A program made the translations under genes and the position numbers. Positions 24,117 to 32,615 of a DNA stretch of 64,000 nt are shown here, in pieces (positions within the stretch are counted from its first letter, which is position 1; each line of letters starts with the position of its first letter). The stretch comes from Microvirga sp. GTDB taxonomy: Bacteria > Pseudomonadota > Alphaproteobacteria > Rhizobiales > Beijerinckiaceae. The notes under the pieces were generated by a model. That model was not told where the DNA came from and did not search any database. It worked only from the letters and a program-made list of their open reading frames with translations. The stretch is taken from the NCBI GenBank assembly GCA_031181145.1, contig JAPSLB010000008.1, positions 1-64,000 of the forward strand, given 5' to 3'.

Positions 24117-24770
24117 TCAGCAGCTATGGAAGCCTCTGTCCGGAATCGGTGCCAGCATGAGAATTCCTGTCACGCGTGGATTGTCCCCGGGCTCCAGGAC
24201 CAGCGCCGCCCCTTCCGGGAAGACCCTCCCGCCGACGCTCGACCCGAGCACCATGATTGCCGGTGTACGAGGCCCGACCATTACCCGGTTGACACCAGCG
24301 GGCACTGGTTCGGGCATAAGCCTACGATGCTCGTCCAAGACCCAGTAGAGCCGTTCGCCGCCATAATCATCCGCCAGCAGACTCTCCATGACCCGGACCC
24401 GCTTGCGACCAAAGGCGACCTCGGCGGTGTCGCGCGCCCGGAACACCGGTCCGGGGAGGACCGGCTCCTCCACCGGAATCCCCAGTCGGCGGAGGGCCTT
24501 TCCAATGCAGCGCGACTGCTCCCTCCCCTCAGGCGAGAGGTTTCTCTGGCCGGAGCGGTCCTCGATCCGATAGGAGCGGTCACAGGGCATGCCTTTGGTG
24601 TCCGCATGCCGAAAGAACAGGACGCCCCCGCCACGGCGGAGCCGCGCAACGAGCGCCCCCTGTGGCTCTTGCACTGTGACAGGCGACAGCTCTTGGCCGC
24701 CTACAGGTCCGCCGGCGGTGAGCGCCAGGGTCGCCCCGACGATCACTGCCGCAATCTGCATCCGCATCAT
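24117..24770 (-). CDS. Exported histidine phosphatase superfamily protein
   Basis: A 217-residue protein with an N-terminal signal peptide (MQIAAVIVGATLALTAGGPVGGQ). A branch-1 histidine phosphatase domain follows, with the catalytic motif LFFRHADT (Arg-His). NLSPEGREQSRCIGKAL and VFRARDTAEVAF carry the second Arg region, and the C-terminal VMVLGSSVGG-like segment stands where the second catalytic His is usually found; that His is not obvious. It is probably a periplasmic phosphoric-ester hydrolase or a degenerate relative. The start is the ATG at 24770 or the one at 24761. The next gene upstream (24810-25001) is on the same strand, 39 bp away. Confidence 0.78.
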   Translation of the reverse strand: MMRMQIAAVIVGATLALTAGGPVGGQELSPVTVQEPQGALVARLRRGGGVLFFRHADTKGMPCDRSYRIEDRSGQRNLSPEGREQSRCIGKALRRLGIPVEEPVLPGPVFRARDTAEVAFGRKRVRVMESLLADDYGGERLYWVLDEHRRLMPEPVPAGVNRVMVGPRTPAIMVLGSSVGGRVFPEGAALVLEPGDNPRVTGILMLAPIPDRGFHSC

Positions 24771-24809
24771 CGACAGCCCGACGAAGTTCGGCGCTGGATC
24801 TCCAACCGG

Positions 24810-25001
24810 TCAGGCATCGGTTCCGGGCAGAAGCCGGTGAAAATGATCCGGCGGATACTGAAGCCCGTCCGCATCGGTGATGATGACATCGAGCACCCCA
24901 TCAGCAAGAAGGTCATGTGCCTTCTCGACCGCCGCGGCGGCTGTCGCGCAGGTGACTGCCACCGGCCCGTTCAAATCCTGTCCTGTCACAACAAAGAACA
25001 T
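24810..25001 (-). CDS. Small conserved-looking protein, 63 residues, unknown
   Basis: ATG 25001 has ACAGGAG six bases upstream. The protein (MFFVVTGQDLNGPVAV start, then CATAAAAVEKAHDLLADGV, ending PPDHFHRLLPGTDA) reads as a compact alpha-beta fold. It seems to be of the kind found as short unnamed proteins in this group of bacteria. No known motif. It lies just upstream of the histidine phosphatase gene on the same strand. Confidence 0.6.
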   Translation of the reverse strand: MFFVVTGQDLNGPVAVTCATAAAAVEKAHDLLADGVLDVIITDADGLQYPPDHFHRLLPGTDA

Positions 25002-25329
25002 GCTTTCTCCTGTCGCCTCCAGAGTAGGCCTGTAGGGGTTTACGTCCACGCGTGTCCTTTTCGATCGGTTCGGTTGCGAGTCACAAACCGCGCGGGTCGA
25101 TTTTGTTCTTACACATGAACGGGAACGAAGGGGCGGTAGTGCTTCCCCGGGACGGCGGTGAGCGTCCGAACGGCTCGTCGAGCAAAGGATCTCGGCTCCG
25201 GCCACGTCGTCCGCGGCCGTGTGACCGTCGCCTTCGGCCACCCGAAAGTGAAGGGTACGCAGGAAGCCATGGCGATCAAGACGCCGCAGACCGTCGGGCC
25301 CCCTGTCGTTCCGCGCTTCGGCTGCGCGC
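25002..25329. other. Intergenic stretch, nothing recognised
   Basis: About 330 bp. Open frames on both strands have no ribosome sites and no family likeness. It should contain the promoter of the 63-residue gene. Confidence 0.45.
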
Positions 25330-25842
25330 TCAACGGACTTTGCGGCTGCGCTCCAGGACGGGCCGGTGACCTTCGGCATCGAGGGCGCCGGAGGGTGCGA
25401 CGCTGTCGTTCGTCACAGCCTGCATCCCCTCGTGCGCGGTCCTCGAAGACGGCCTATCGGCGGCAGGATCGCCGGCCGCCTGCTTCAGGGCCAGGGCCCG
25501 GTGCGCATTCGATGTCAACTCCTGCCGTGCACTTGCGATGCGCCTTCGTTCCCTTTCTTTGCTGGAGCGCTTGAGGGCCGCAGCCAGCAAGGCGCCCTTA
25601 TCACTCATGCCGCTGTTGTCTGTGGCTGGTCGCGTACCGGAGGGTGCCGCCTTGCCTCTGACTTCTCGCCGTTGCTGGCGAGCAACGTCGCGAGCACGGT
25701 CCCGCTGCTCGCGCAAACGCTTGATCAGATTGGACAGATCGCTGTCGCTGAGGTTCCGTACAGCTGGATGGCGGGTCTGCTGTACAAGCTCATGCTCGTG
25801 ACTGCTCAGCAGCCGTGCATCGTCCCTGCGGGTGCGTGACAT
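25330..25842 (-). CDS. Basic, helical protein of unknown function
   Basis: A 170-residue protein from ATG 25842 (GGTGAG upstream; ATG 25851 is close by). It is rich in Arg, Glu, Lys and Ala. The N-terminal part (LSSHEHELVQQTRHPAV, DLSNLIKRLREQRDRARDVA) looks like coiled helices, and a second helical block reads LLAAALKRSSKERERRR. The C-terminal ~45 residues are low-complexity. No enzyme motif, signal peptide or membrane segment. Its 5' end faces the GH15 gene (26084) across about 240 bp, so the two are divergent. A nucleic-acid or ribosome-bound role is possible from charge only. Confidence 0.6.
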   Translation of the reverse strand: MSRTRRDDARLLSSHEHELVQQTRHPAVRNLSDSDLSNLIKRLREQRDRARDVARQQRREVRGKAAPSGTRPATDNSGMSDKGALLAAALKRSSKERERRRIASARQELTSNAHRALALKQAAGDPAADRPSSRTAHEGMQAVTNDSVAPSGALDAEGHRPVLERSRKVR

Positions 25843-26083
25843 TGGGCTCACCATTTCCGACGAATGGATATGGTCAACCCCAACGGCCATGGAAGGTTGC
25901 GGCACGCCGAAAGCAGGCGAGCCAGCGGAGTTCGTAAGGCCTTTTAGCGCCAGCTATGCCAGGCAGGTGCGAGAGATGATGCGCTCGCATGCTGGAACCC
26001 GGCGCGCAGACTTTGCTTTCTTCCGATGTGCCGGGCTTGAGGCTCCAGCCCCTACCTGCTCGACAGTCAGCCGGGAGAACCTG

Positions 26084-27997
26084 ATGATCCTCGATACTTC
26101 CACCGTTCTGAAAGGGGCGGTGAACAACCGGGATTATCGCCCGATCAGCGACTATGCCTTCATCGGCGACTGCCATGGCGCTGCGCTCGTGGCGAGTGAT
26201 GGCTCCGTGGACTGGTGTTGTCTGAGGCGCTTTGATGCCGAGCCGGTCTTCAGCCGTCTCCTCGACCGACAGCGCGGCGGTTTTTTTCAGATCTCGCCAC
26301 AAGCAGAAAGCCAGGCCCGGCGCGGCTATGTCCCGGCCACGAACATTCTGGAGACGATCTTCGAGACGGACCACGGGACTATCAGAGTCGTCGACTTCAT
26401 GCCGGTTCAGTCCGAGGATCGCTCGGCCCAAGGCGATCATACAGCTCTTGTCGCCAGGCACTGGCTCGTGCGGATCGTGGAAGGCGTGAGCGGGTGCGTG
26501 CCGATGGAGGCTCTCTATCGTCCGCTCCCCGGCTTTGCCGAGGCTTTCCCTGCAATCCAAGCGGACGGGAACGTCCTTTCTGCGGCTGGCTGCCCGCCAC
26601 TCACCAGCTCAACCGACTTCCTCGTTGAGAACGGCATCGCGGTTTCCCGCTTCGACATATCGGCGGGAGAGAGCCTCTGGTTCGTCCTCGGCGAGGGAGC
26701 ACCATCCGGTGACGGCCTCGTTCGCATTGTCGAGGAGTGCAGGGCGCAAACGAAGGCATTCTGGACCGCGTGGAGCAGCCACATCTCCTACCATGGCCGT
26801 TATCGCGAGGCGGTGCTGCGCTCCTGCCTGGTTCTCAAGGCCATGACCTATGCACCGACGGGCGCGCTGCTGGCAGCGGCAACCACATCCCTTCCCGAGC
26901 AGATCGGCGGCATCCGCAACTGGGACTATCGGTATTGCTGGCTCCGCGACGCCTGCTTCGCCCTCTATGCCATGAAGAAACTCGGCCTGCTCGACCTTAC
27001 CTCGGAGTTCTTCCGGTTCGTCATACACATATCTGACGAAACTCTCCCGCGACTGCTGCCGCTATACGGAATCGGGGGAGAAACTGATCTGCCCGAGGCG
27101 GAAATCGGGCATTTCGAGGGATACCGCGGCAGCCGGCCCGTGCGCTTCGGCAACGAGGCGGTGGAGCAGCACCAGCTCGACGTCTACGGGCAATTGCTCG
27201 ACCTCATGTACTCTTACAAGCGCTTGGGCGGCAGGCTCGACGAGGAGATCCAGAGGATCGGCACCGTTCTCGCGGATTATGTGGCGGAATGCTGGCGCGA
27301 ACCGGATGCAGGCCTCTGGGAGCCGCGCATCGAGGAAAGGCGCTACATGCACAGCGCCATCATGGCCTGGGTCGCCGTTGACCGGGCCATCCGCCTCTTC
27401 GGCGAGCGGTCTGCCTGGTGCGAAGCGCGCCATGCGATTGCAAAAGACGTCCGTACGAACGGACTGCACCCCAAGGAAGGCTTCCTCACGCAGGCCTTTG
27501 GCTACACAGATGTCGACGCGGCCGTGCTGGTTGCTCCCATGGTGGGCTTTCCACTCGACGATGAGGTTCTCGAACGCACGGTGAACGCCGTCATCGAGAA
27601 ACTCGGCCATGGCCCGCTAGTCTATCGCTACAAGGGCGAGGATGGCCTGCCCGGCGAAGAAGGCACCTTCCTGGTCTGCGCCTTCTGGGTGATCGATGCG
27701 CTTCTGGCGCTCGACCGCGGCGATGAGGCGCGCCAACGGTTCGAGGACCTTCTCGCCATGGGCAACGACGTTGGACTTTACTCGGAGGAAATGGCCGAGG
27801 ATGGAACGTTCCTCGGCAACTTTCCGCAGGTGTTCACTCATCTTGGGTTGTTGCAGACCGCGCTCGTGCTGGACCTCTACGAATGTGGCGGTGTGGAGGC
27901 GGTGCGGGGCACCTACGCTGACCGAGCCCTCCGAGACACGGCCAACCGTACGCTTGCTCCAATGTCGGGAGTTGGTACTGGCTTCTGTGAGTCGTGA
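26084..27997 (+). CDS. Glycoside hydrolase family 15 (glucoamylase/trehalase-like)
   Basis: A 637-residue protein. ATG 26084 has GGGAG at 26073-26077; the open frame from 25832 includes residues outside the family. The N-terminal beta-sandwich begins with RPISDYAFIGDCHGAALV and SDGSVDWCCLRRFD. The (alpha/alpha)6 barrel carries the GH15 hallmark IRNWDYRYCWLRDA and the late GEEGTFLVCAFW with the second catalytic Glu region. Family members remove glucose from starch-type chains or split trehalose. There is no signal peptide, so it is cytoplasmic; with a stress-type neighbourhood, trehalose breakdown is a reasonable guess. Confidence 0.92.
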   Translation: MILDTSTVLKGAVNNRDYRPISDYAFIGDCHGAALVASDGSVDWCCLRRFDAEPVFSRLLDRQRGGFFQISPQAESQARRGYVPATNILETIFETDHGTIRVVDFMPVQSEDRSAQGDHTALVARHWLVRIVEGVSGCVPMEALYRPLPGFAEAFPAIQADGNVLSAAGCPPLTSSTDFLVENGIAVSRFDISAGESLWFVLGEGAPSGDGLVRIVEECRAQTKAFWTAWSSHISYHGRYREAVLRSCLVLKAMTYAPTGALLAAATTSLPEQIGGIRNWDYRYCWLRDACFALYAMKKLGLLDLTSEFFRFVIHISDETLPRLLPLYGIGGETDLPEAEIGHFEGYRGSRPVRFGNEAVEQHQLDVYGQLLDLMYSYKRLGGRLDEEIQRIGTVLADYVAECWREPDAGLWEPRIEERRYMHSAIMAWVAVDRAIRLFGERSAWCEARHAIAKDVRTNGLHPKEGFLTQAFGYTDVDAAVLVAPMVGFPLDDEVLERTVNAVIEKLGHGPLVYRYKGEDGLPGEEGTFLVCAFWVIDALLALDRGDEARQRFEDLLAMGNDVGLYSEEMAEDGTFLGNFPQVFTHLGLLQTALVLDLYECGGVEAVRGTYADRALRDTANRTLAPMSGVGTGFCES

Positions 27998-28162
27998 CAC
28001 CGGGTTCGTCTCGATGCCCGGCCGAGACGACGGGCTGGCAATGCAGTGGCAGCTCATTCATCGCGTCGGTCGGAGTGATGCTGCCTCTCCCAGGAGAACC
28101 GTCGGCACGGAACACGTCCTGGCCGGAACGGTTGAGGAATGATGAGTCCAAGAGGTGATCTG

Positions 28163-28567
28163 ATGAAATCGAAGTCCCTTGTCGTTTGGGTATGTTCCTC
28201 CGTCCTCCTCATCGCCGGCGCCGCGCTCGCGCAACAGAGCACACCGGCCCAAACCGGATCGATCCCAAACCTCACCAACTTGCGGGAGGTAAATGACGAC
28301 CGGATGATCCAACCGTGGAACATCTCGGTGGATCGTGCCGAGGACATGGACCTCCATTCGCCTGCAGGCCAGAAAGTCGCCGAGGTCGAGGAGGTGCTGG
28401 AGGATTCATCCGGACGTATCACGGCTCTGGTGGTGGAGGTCGATGTCCCAGGGACGAATGACAAGGAAGTGGTCGTTGCCCTCGATCAGGTGAACCTGCA
28501 AGGTGATCGCCTAACCACGAACCTGACGGCAGACCAACTGCGTTCCATGCCTGAGTGGACACAGTAG
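28163..28567 (+). CDS. Exported PRC-barrel domain protein
   Basis: A 134-residue protein from ATG 28163 (AAGAGGTGAT upstream). It has a signal peptide (KSKSLVVWVCSSVLLIAG, cleavage near ALAQQ). A PRC-barrel domain follows: DLHSPAGQKVAEVEEVLED, then ITALVVEVD, then VALDQVNLQGDRL. These small beta-barrels bind partners or ligands in the periplasm; the specific one is not known. It lies 165 bp after the GH15 gene and 57 bp before the HPF gene on the same strand, and may share transcription with HPF. Confidence 0.82.
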   Translation: MKSKSLVVWVCSSVLLIAGAALAQQSTPAQTGSIPNLTNLREVNDDRMIQPWNISVDRAEDMDLHSPAGQKVAEVEEVLEDSSGRITALVVEVDVPGTNDKEVVVALDQVNLQGDRLTTNLTADQLRSMPEWTQ

Positions 28568-28624
28568 GGCTGCTGCCCCGCAGGGACGAACACAGCTGCG
28601 CAAAGCAGCCTCCGGAGAATAGAC

Positions 28625-28975
28625 ATGCAGATCCAGGTCAATACGGACGACAACGTGCAGGGCCGGGAGGAGCTCGCCCGGCGGGTGGAGGCCGAGGTCA
28701 CCAATACCCTCGGGCGTTTCAGTGACCAGATTACGCGCATCGAGGTTCACCTCAGCGACATCAATGCAGGCAAATCGGGTGGTAACGACAAGCGCTGCCT
28801 GATGGAGGCACGGCTGGCCGGCCGGAACCCCGAGGCCGTCAGCCACGAGGCCAGGACCCTGAACGAGGCCTTCACCGAAGCCGCAAGGAAGCTCAGGCGG
28901 TCCCTAGAAAGCACCCTTGGACGTCTGAGCGACCAAAAGGGAGCCGATAGCATCCGGAGGGGCGGAGATTTCTGA
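28625..28975 (+). CDS. HPF/RaiA-type ribosome hibernation-like protein
   Basis: A 116-residue protein with the beta-alpha-beta-beta-beta-alpha pattern of the HPF/RaiA (sigma-54 modulation) family: MQIQVNTDDNVQGREELARRV, ITRIEVHLSDIN, KRCLMEARLAGRNPEAVSH and the last helix LNEAFTEAARKLRRSLE. It is a short form without the C-terminal dimerising domain. Family members bind the 30S decoding region and block translation in stationary phase. It follows the PRC-barrel gene by 57 bp. The baeRF gene downstream is convergent, giving a small cluster of ribosome-related stress genes. Confidence 0.8.
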   Translation: MQIQVNTDDNVQGREELARRVEAEVTNTLGRFSDQITRIEVHLSDINAGKSGGNDKRCLMEARLAGRNPEAVSHEARTLNEAFTEAARKLRRSLESTLGRLSDQKGADSIRRGGDF

Positions 28976-29049
28976 CCCCGCCGTAGCAAGGCCCCTGCAG
29001 TCGAGGAGACGAGCTGTTCAAGCTTCAGGGAGGTTCCGCAGGCTCCGTC

Positions 29050-30171
29050 TCATATCGGGAACCGTAGCAGCGCCGCCACAGGCGAGTTCGGATCCGGCAG
29101 ATCGCCCTGGCGCACACCAACCACTTCGCCACCGTACAGGATGGTACGGCCGACAATCTCGTCCACGATGTCATAGCTGGACGCGCTGGCCTGCGGTTCG
29201 ATGTCGACTGCACCCGTCTCCTCATCCACGCGTCCAGGGGTCCCCCCATCGATGTCGAAGAGCAGCGCGTGAACCGCCCCGGCGGAGACCGCCCGGCCCA
29301 CCAGGGCGAGATCGCTCGTGGCGCGGCCAGTGCCTGTCCATGCCTCGTAACGGTCGCGTAGGGCTGCGACTGCGCGATCGTTGTGCTGCCGCAGGATCTC
29401 TCTCGCCTGCTCCGCGATCTCGCGCGCGGACAGGTGCTCGACGTTGCCGCCAATGACCTCCTCGGCGAGGTGGGGATAGGAGTTCACCGAGCGATAGATC
29501 GGGGCAAGGGATTCCACGCAGGCGAGGAACAGTGGCGTCGTCCGGCCGGCGAGCAGGCCCCGGATGGCTGCGTCGACCTCACGCGCGTATTTGCGGATGA
29601 GAACCTTCTGGCCCTCGCCAGCCTGGCGGGTTGGCGAATCCGGACTGCGGCGGTCCGTTCGGGAAATCACCTGAGCCAGGCTTACGGGCATGTCGGGTAA
29701 CGCCACCTCCTCTGCTGGCCCGTCGGGTGTGACCTCGATGAGGCGGACTGCGTTCTGGGAAAAGGCAAGTACGAAGGCCACGCCCGGGAAGCTGACGGCG
29801 CGGATCATCGGGCGCAGGTGAAAGCGGTCGCTGACCTCGACACTAGACTGCAGACGCGACGGAAGCCGGTAGGTCGACAGACTATCCGGCGTCGCCAGGA
29901 CCGCAAGGCTCGTGGCTTGAAACTGCCAGAACTCGTAATCGGCGCCAAGGTCGTTGAGGTTCTCCTCGATAGAGGCGACCCGCTGCGGATCAGCTCCGCC
30001 GTCACGCAGCTGATCGATGGCCGCCTCAGCCAGCCGGCGAAACTCCAATCGATCGAGATCGGCATGCTGCGTGACCGCATGGGTTGGAAGGTACAGCGAG
30101 ACGCAGGCGTCTGACCGCTTCTCAACAAGGTTCTTGAGATCGTCGGCGGTTGGAAGGTCAACGTGCAGCAC
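29050..30171 (-). CDS. Bacterial release-factor-1-like (baeRF) family protein
   Basis: A 373-residue cytoplasmic protein with the layout of the bacterial archaeo-eukaryotic release factor (baeRF) families. The N-terminal segment reads DACVSLYLPTHAV and DYEFWQFQATSLAVLATPD, the middle AFVLAFSQNAVRLIEV, and the C-terminal part is eRF1-domain-3-like (GRAVSAGAVHALLFDIDGG, DIVDEIVGRTILYGGEVV). Family members are proposed to act on ribosomes, for example in rescue or silencing; this is not shown for any close relative. The start is GTG 30171 with AGGAAC upstream. It is convergent with the HPF gene. Confidence 0.75.
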   Translation of the reverse strand: MLHVDLPTADDLKNLVEKRSDACVSLYLPTHAVTQHADLDRLEFRRLAEAAIDQLRDGGADPQRVASIEENLNDLGADYEFWQFQATSLAVLATPDSLSTYRLPSRLQSSVEVSDRFHLRPMIRAVSFPGVAFVLAFSQNAVRLIEVTPDGPAEEVALPDMPVSLAQVISRTDRRSPDSPTRQAGEGQKVLIRKYAREVDAAIRGLLAGRTTPLFLACVESLAPIYRSVNSYPHLAEEVIGGNVEHLSAREIAEQAREILRQHNDRAVAALRDRYEAWTGTGRATSDLALVGRAVSAGAVHALLFDIDGGTPGRVDEETGAVDIEPQASASSYDIVDEIVGRTILYGGEVVGVRQGDLPDPNSPVAALLRFPI

Positions 30172-30637
30172 GAGCAGGTTCCTATCATGGCATGTGGCGC
30201 GGTGCTGGCGCTGAACCAGCGTGGTGTTGCGGGCCGTTGGCGGGTCAACAGGTTGTGCGGTGAAAGGTTCTGGTGCCGGATGCCCTTGTGTTTAGGGGCG
30301 TCATGGTGCCGCTGGCATCAAACCCCGCTTTTCACCAATGCGTCGATATCGAGGGATAACTGCATGCCGGAATACCGCGCGTGCGTCTCCAGGAAGGCAC
30401 TGGCTGTCCCACTCCAGCAGGAGTGGCATGTCGAGGCGGCTGGCCGCAGCGGCAATCATCGCCAACGCCATCACCAAAATGACAAATTGGAGTCGGTAGA
30501 CCTCGCCCGTCGAATGACGCTGGACCTCTCCGCCTTGACTTTGAAGGTGCGGAGTACCTGTCAGGGACAGACTCGAGTGGAATGGCGTTGTCCCACATTG
30601 CTGGAACGATGGCTAAGCCGAGAGAGGGTGTTTCTTA
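30172..30637. other. Intergenic stretch between divergent genes
   Basis: About 465 bp between the start of the baeRF gene and the Abhydrolase_9 gene. It should contain both promoters. No further gene recognised. Confidence 0.5.
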
Positions 30638-32299
30638 GTGGAAACGAGCATGACATTCCGGAAGGTCGACGGCTTTGCGGCATTCGTTTGCGCCCCAGGT
30701 CTCCTGTTGGGCACCCTTATGTTCGTGGCTTCGCTGACCCCGAGCCTCCTGCCGCGAACGCCTCTCATGGAGGGGATCGTATCAGGACTTTCGTTCTTCG
30801 CAGGCTATGGTATCGGCGTCGTAGCCGGCCGGATTTGGGCCTACCTTGAGCTTCCAATACCAGGACTGAATGTTGCTGGGAGGATCCGCGCATTGGTCGC
30901 TGTATTCTGTGCGGCGACGGCGCTCGCATTCCTGCAGCTCGCCGCGGAATGGCAGAACTCCATCCGTGGCCTGATGAAACTCGAACCTGTTGAAGGAGGA
31001 CAAACTCTCTATGTCGCCCTCGTGGCTCTGGCTGTGTTCGCAGCTTTGCTGGCGATCGCCAGGCTGTTCCGGCTGACCATTCATGCAATATCGCAGAGGT
31101 TGAAACGGGTCATTCCCCGCCGGCTCGCCTACATGCTGGGATTGGCAATCTCTGTGACGCTGTTCTGGTCGGTTGCAAGCGGTCTGCTCCTCAGGGCAGG
31201 CCTCCGCATGGCCGACAGCTCCTATCAGCAGCTTGACGCCCTGGTCGAGGACAGCGTGCAGAGACCGTCCGACCCGAACAAGACGGGCAGCGAGGCATCA
31301 TTGATCTCCTGGGAGAACCTCGGGCGGGCCGGACGGAGGTTTGTGTCATCCGGGCCGTCCGTTAAGGATTTGAAAACCTTTCTCGATGAGGACGCAGCCG
31401 ACCCTATAAGGGTTTATGTGGGGTTGAACTCGGCTGAAACTCCCGAGGAACGGGCCAAACTCGCGCTGGAGGAACTCAAACGCGTCAACGCCTTTGCCCG
31501 CTCGGTCCTGATCCTGGTGACCCCAACCGGAACAGGCTGGGTCGACCCAGCCGCAATAAACACCGTGGAGTATCTCCATCGAGGCGATATCGCGAGCGTG
31601 GCCGTCCAGTATTCGTATCTCGCGAGTTGGCTCGCGCTGTTGACCGAGCCGGGCTATGGGGCTGAAACGGCGCGGGCGCTTTTCAACGAGGTCTACGGAT
31701 ATTGGACCACTCTCCCTCGGGATCGTCGGCCCAAACTGTACCTGCACGGCCTGAGCCTCGGAGCTCTGAACTCCGACTTATCGGCTGATCTTTTTGACGT
31801 GATCGGCGATCCCTTCCACGGCGCCTTGTGGAGTGGCCCGCCGTTTGCGAGCGAGACTTGGCGTGCCGCAACCAAGGGGCGGCAGCCGGACTCCCCGGCT
31901 TGGCTTCCACGCTTCCGTGACGGCTCCGTCATTCGCTTCACCAACCAGTACGGCTCTCAGTCGCTGCTGAACCCTTCGTGGGGACCCGTGCGCATTGTGT
32001 TTCTGCAATACGCCAGCGATCCGATCACGTTCTTCGAGCCTCAGATCCTCTACCGGCGGCCCGACTGGCTGCATCATCGGCGCGGCCCCGACGTCTCGCC
32101 GCGGCTTCAATGGTTCCCGATTATCACCTTCCTCCAGTTGATCATCGACATGCCGGCATCGACCCAGGCACCTGTTGGGTACGGTCACGTTTATGCGGCC
32201 GAAGACTACGTCGATGCTTGGCTGGCAGTCACTGCACCCGCTGGCTGGAGCAGCGAAGACATAGATCGCCTCAAATCTCATGTGAAACGGGGACGGTGA
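30638..32299 (+). CDS. Membrane alpha/beta-hydrolase (Abhydrolase_9 family)
   Basis: A 553-residue protein. Four or five membrane segments occupy residues about 12-190 (for example GTLMFVASLTPSLLPRTP at the start, IVSGLSFFAGYGIGVVAG, MLGLAISVTLFWSVASGLLL). They are followed by a cytoplasmic or periplasmic alpha/beta-hydrolase domain with the nucleophile elbow LHGLSLGALNS and late GYGHVYAAEDYVDAW. This matches the paired Abhydrolase_9_N and Abhydrolase_9 families, whose substrate is unknown. It starts at GTG 30638 (GAGAGGGTG upstream) or ATG 30650. It is transcribed alone, divergent from baeRF. Confidence 0.85.
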   Translation: METSMTFRKVDGFAAFVCAPGLLLGTLMFVASLTPSLLPRTPLMEGIVSGLSFFAGYGIGVVAGRIWAYLELPIPGLNVAGRIRALVAVFCAATALAFLQLAAEWQNSIRGLMKLEPVEGGQTLYVALVALAVFAALLAIARLFRLTIHAISQRLKRVIPRRLAYMLGLAISVTLFWSVASGLLLRAGLRMADSSYQQLDALVEDSVQRPSDPNKTGSEASLISWENLGRAGRRFVSSGPSVKDLKTFLDEDAADPIRVYVGLNSAETPEERAKLALEELKRVNAFARSVLILVTPTGTGWVDPAAINTVEYLHRGDIASVAVQYSYLASWLALLTEPGYGAETARALFNEVYGYWTTLPRDRRPKLYLHGLSLGALNSDLSADLFDVIGDPFHGALWSGPPFASETWRAATKGRQPDSPAWLPRFRDGSVIRFTNQYGSQSLLNPSWGPVRIVFLQYASDPITFFEPQILYRRPDWLHHRRGPDVSPRLQWFPIITFLQLIIDMPASTQAPVGYGHVYAAEDYVDAWLAVTAPAGWSSEDIDRLKSHVKRGR

Positions 32300-32615
32300 G
32301 ACGGTCACCTGTCAGGCGGGGCGCCACTTCGCCGGGGCTTGGCCAAGGCCTGCTTCGACTTGCTCTAGCTGAGACTTGACCGTTGGCCCGTATGGGTGAT
32401 CGCAGCTGAGACGGCATCGGAATCCAGGTAATGCATCGTTTGGCCGAGACCAGGGAGGGAGGTGAGCTCGCTGTGGCCGCTCCCGGTGCCGCCGTGCAGA
32501 CTGGCGGCCTGCATCTACAAGCTGACCGTTGTATTTGCCGGGCGGTTCAGGGACCGTGCGGGCCTGACCTCGCCTGTTCCATTCCTCACCGGGCCAACAG
32601 GACAACGGCGCGAGA
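32300..32615. other. Convergent intergenic stretch, nothing recognised
   Basis: About 315 bp between the ends of the Abhydrolase_9 and MEDS kinase genes. Small frames on both strands lack ribosome sites and family likeness. Confidence 0.5.

Noticed and set aside
25832-26083. 84-residue N-terminal extension of the GH15 protein
   Set aside because: It is unlike the family, overlaps the divergent gene's start region, and ATG 26084 has a proper ribosome site.
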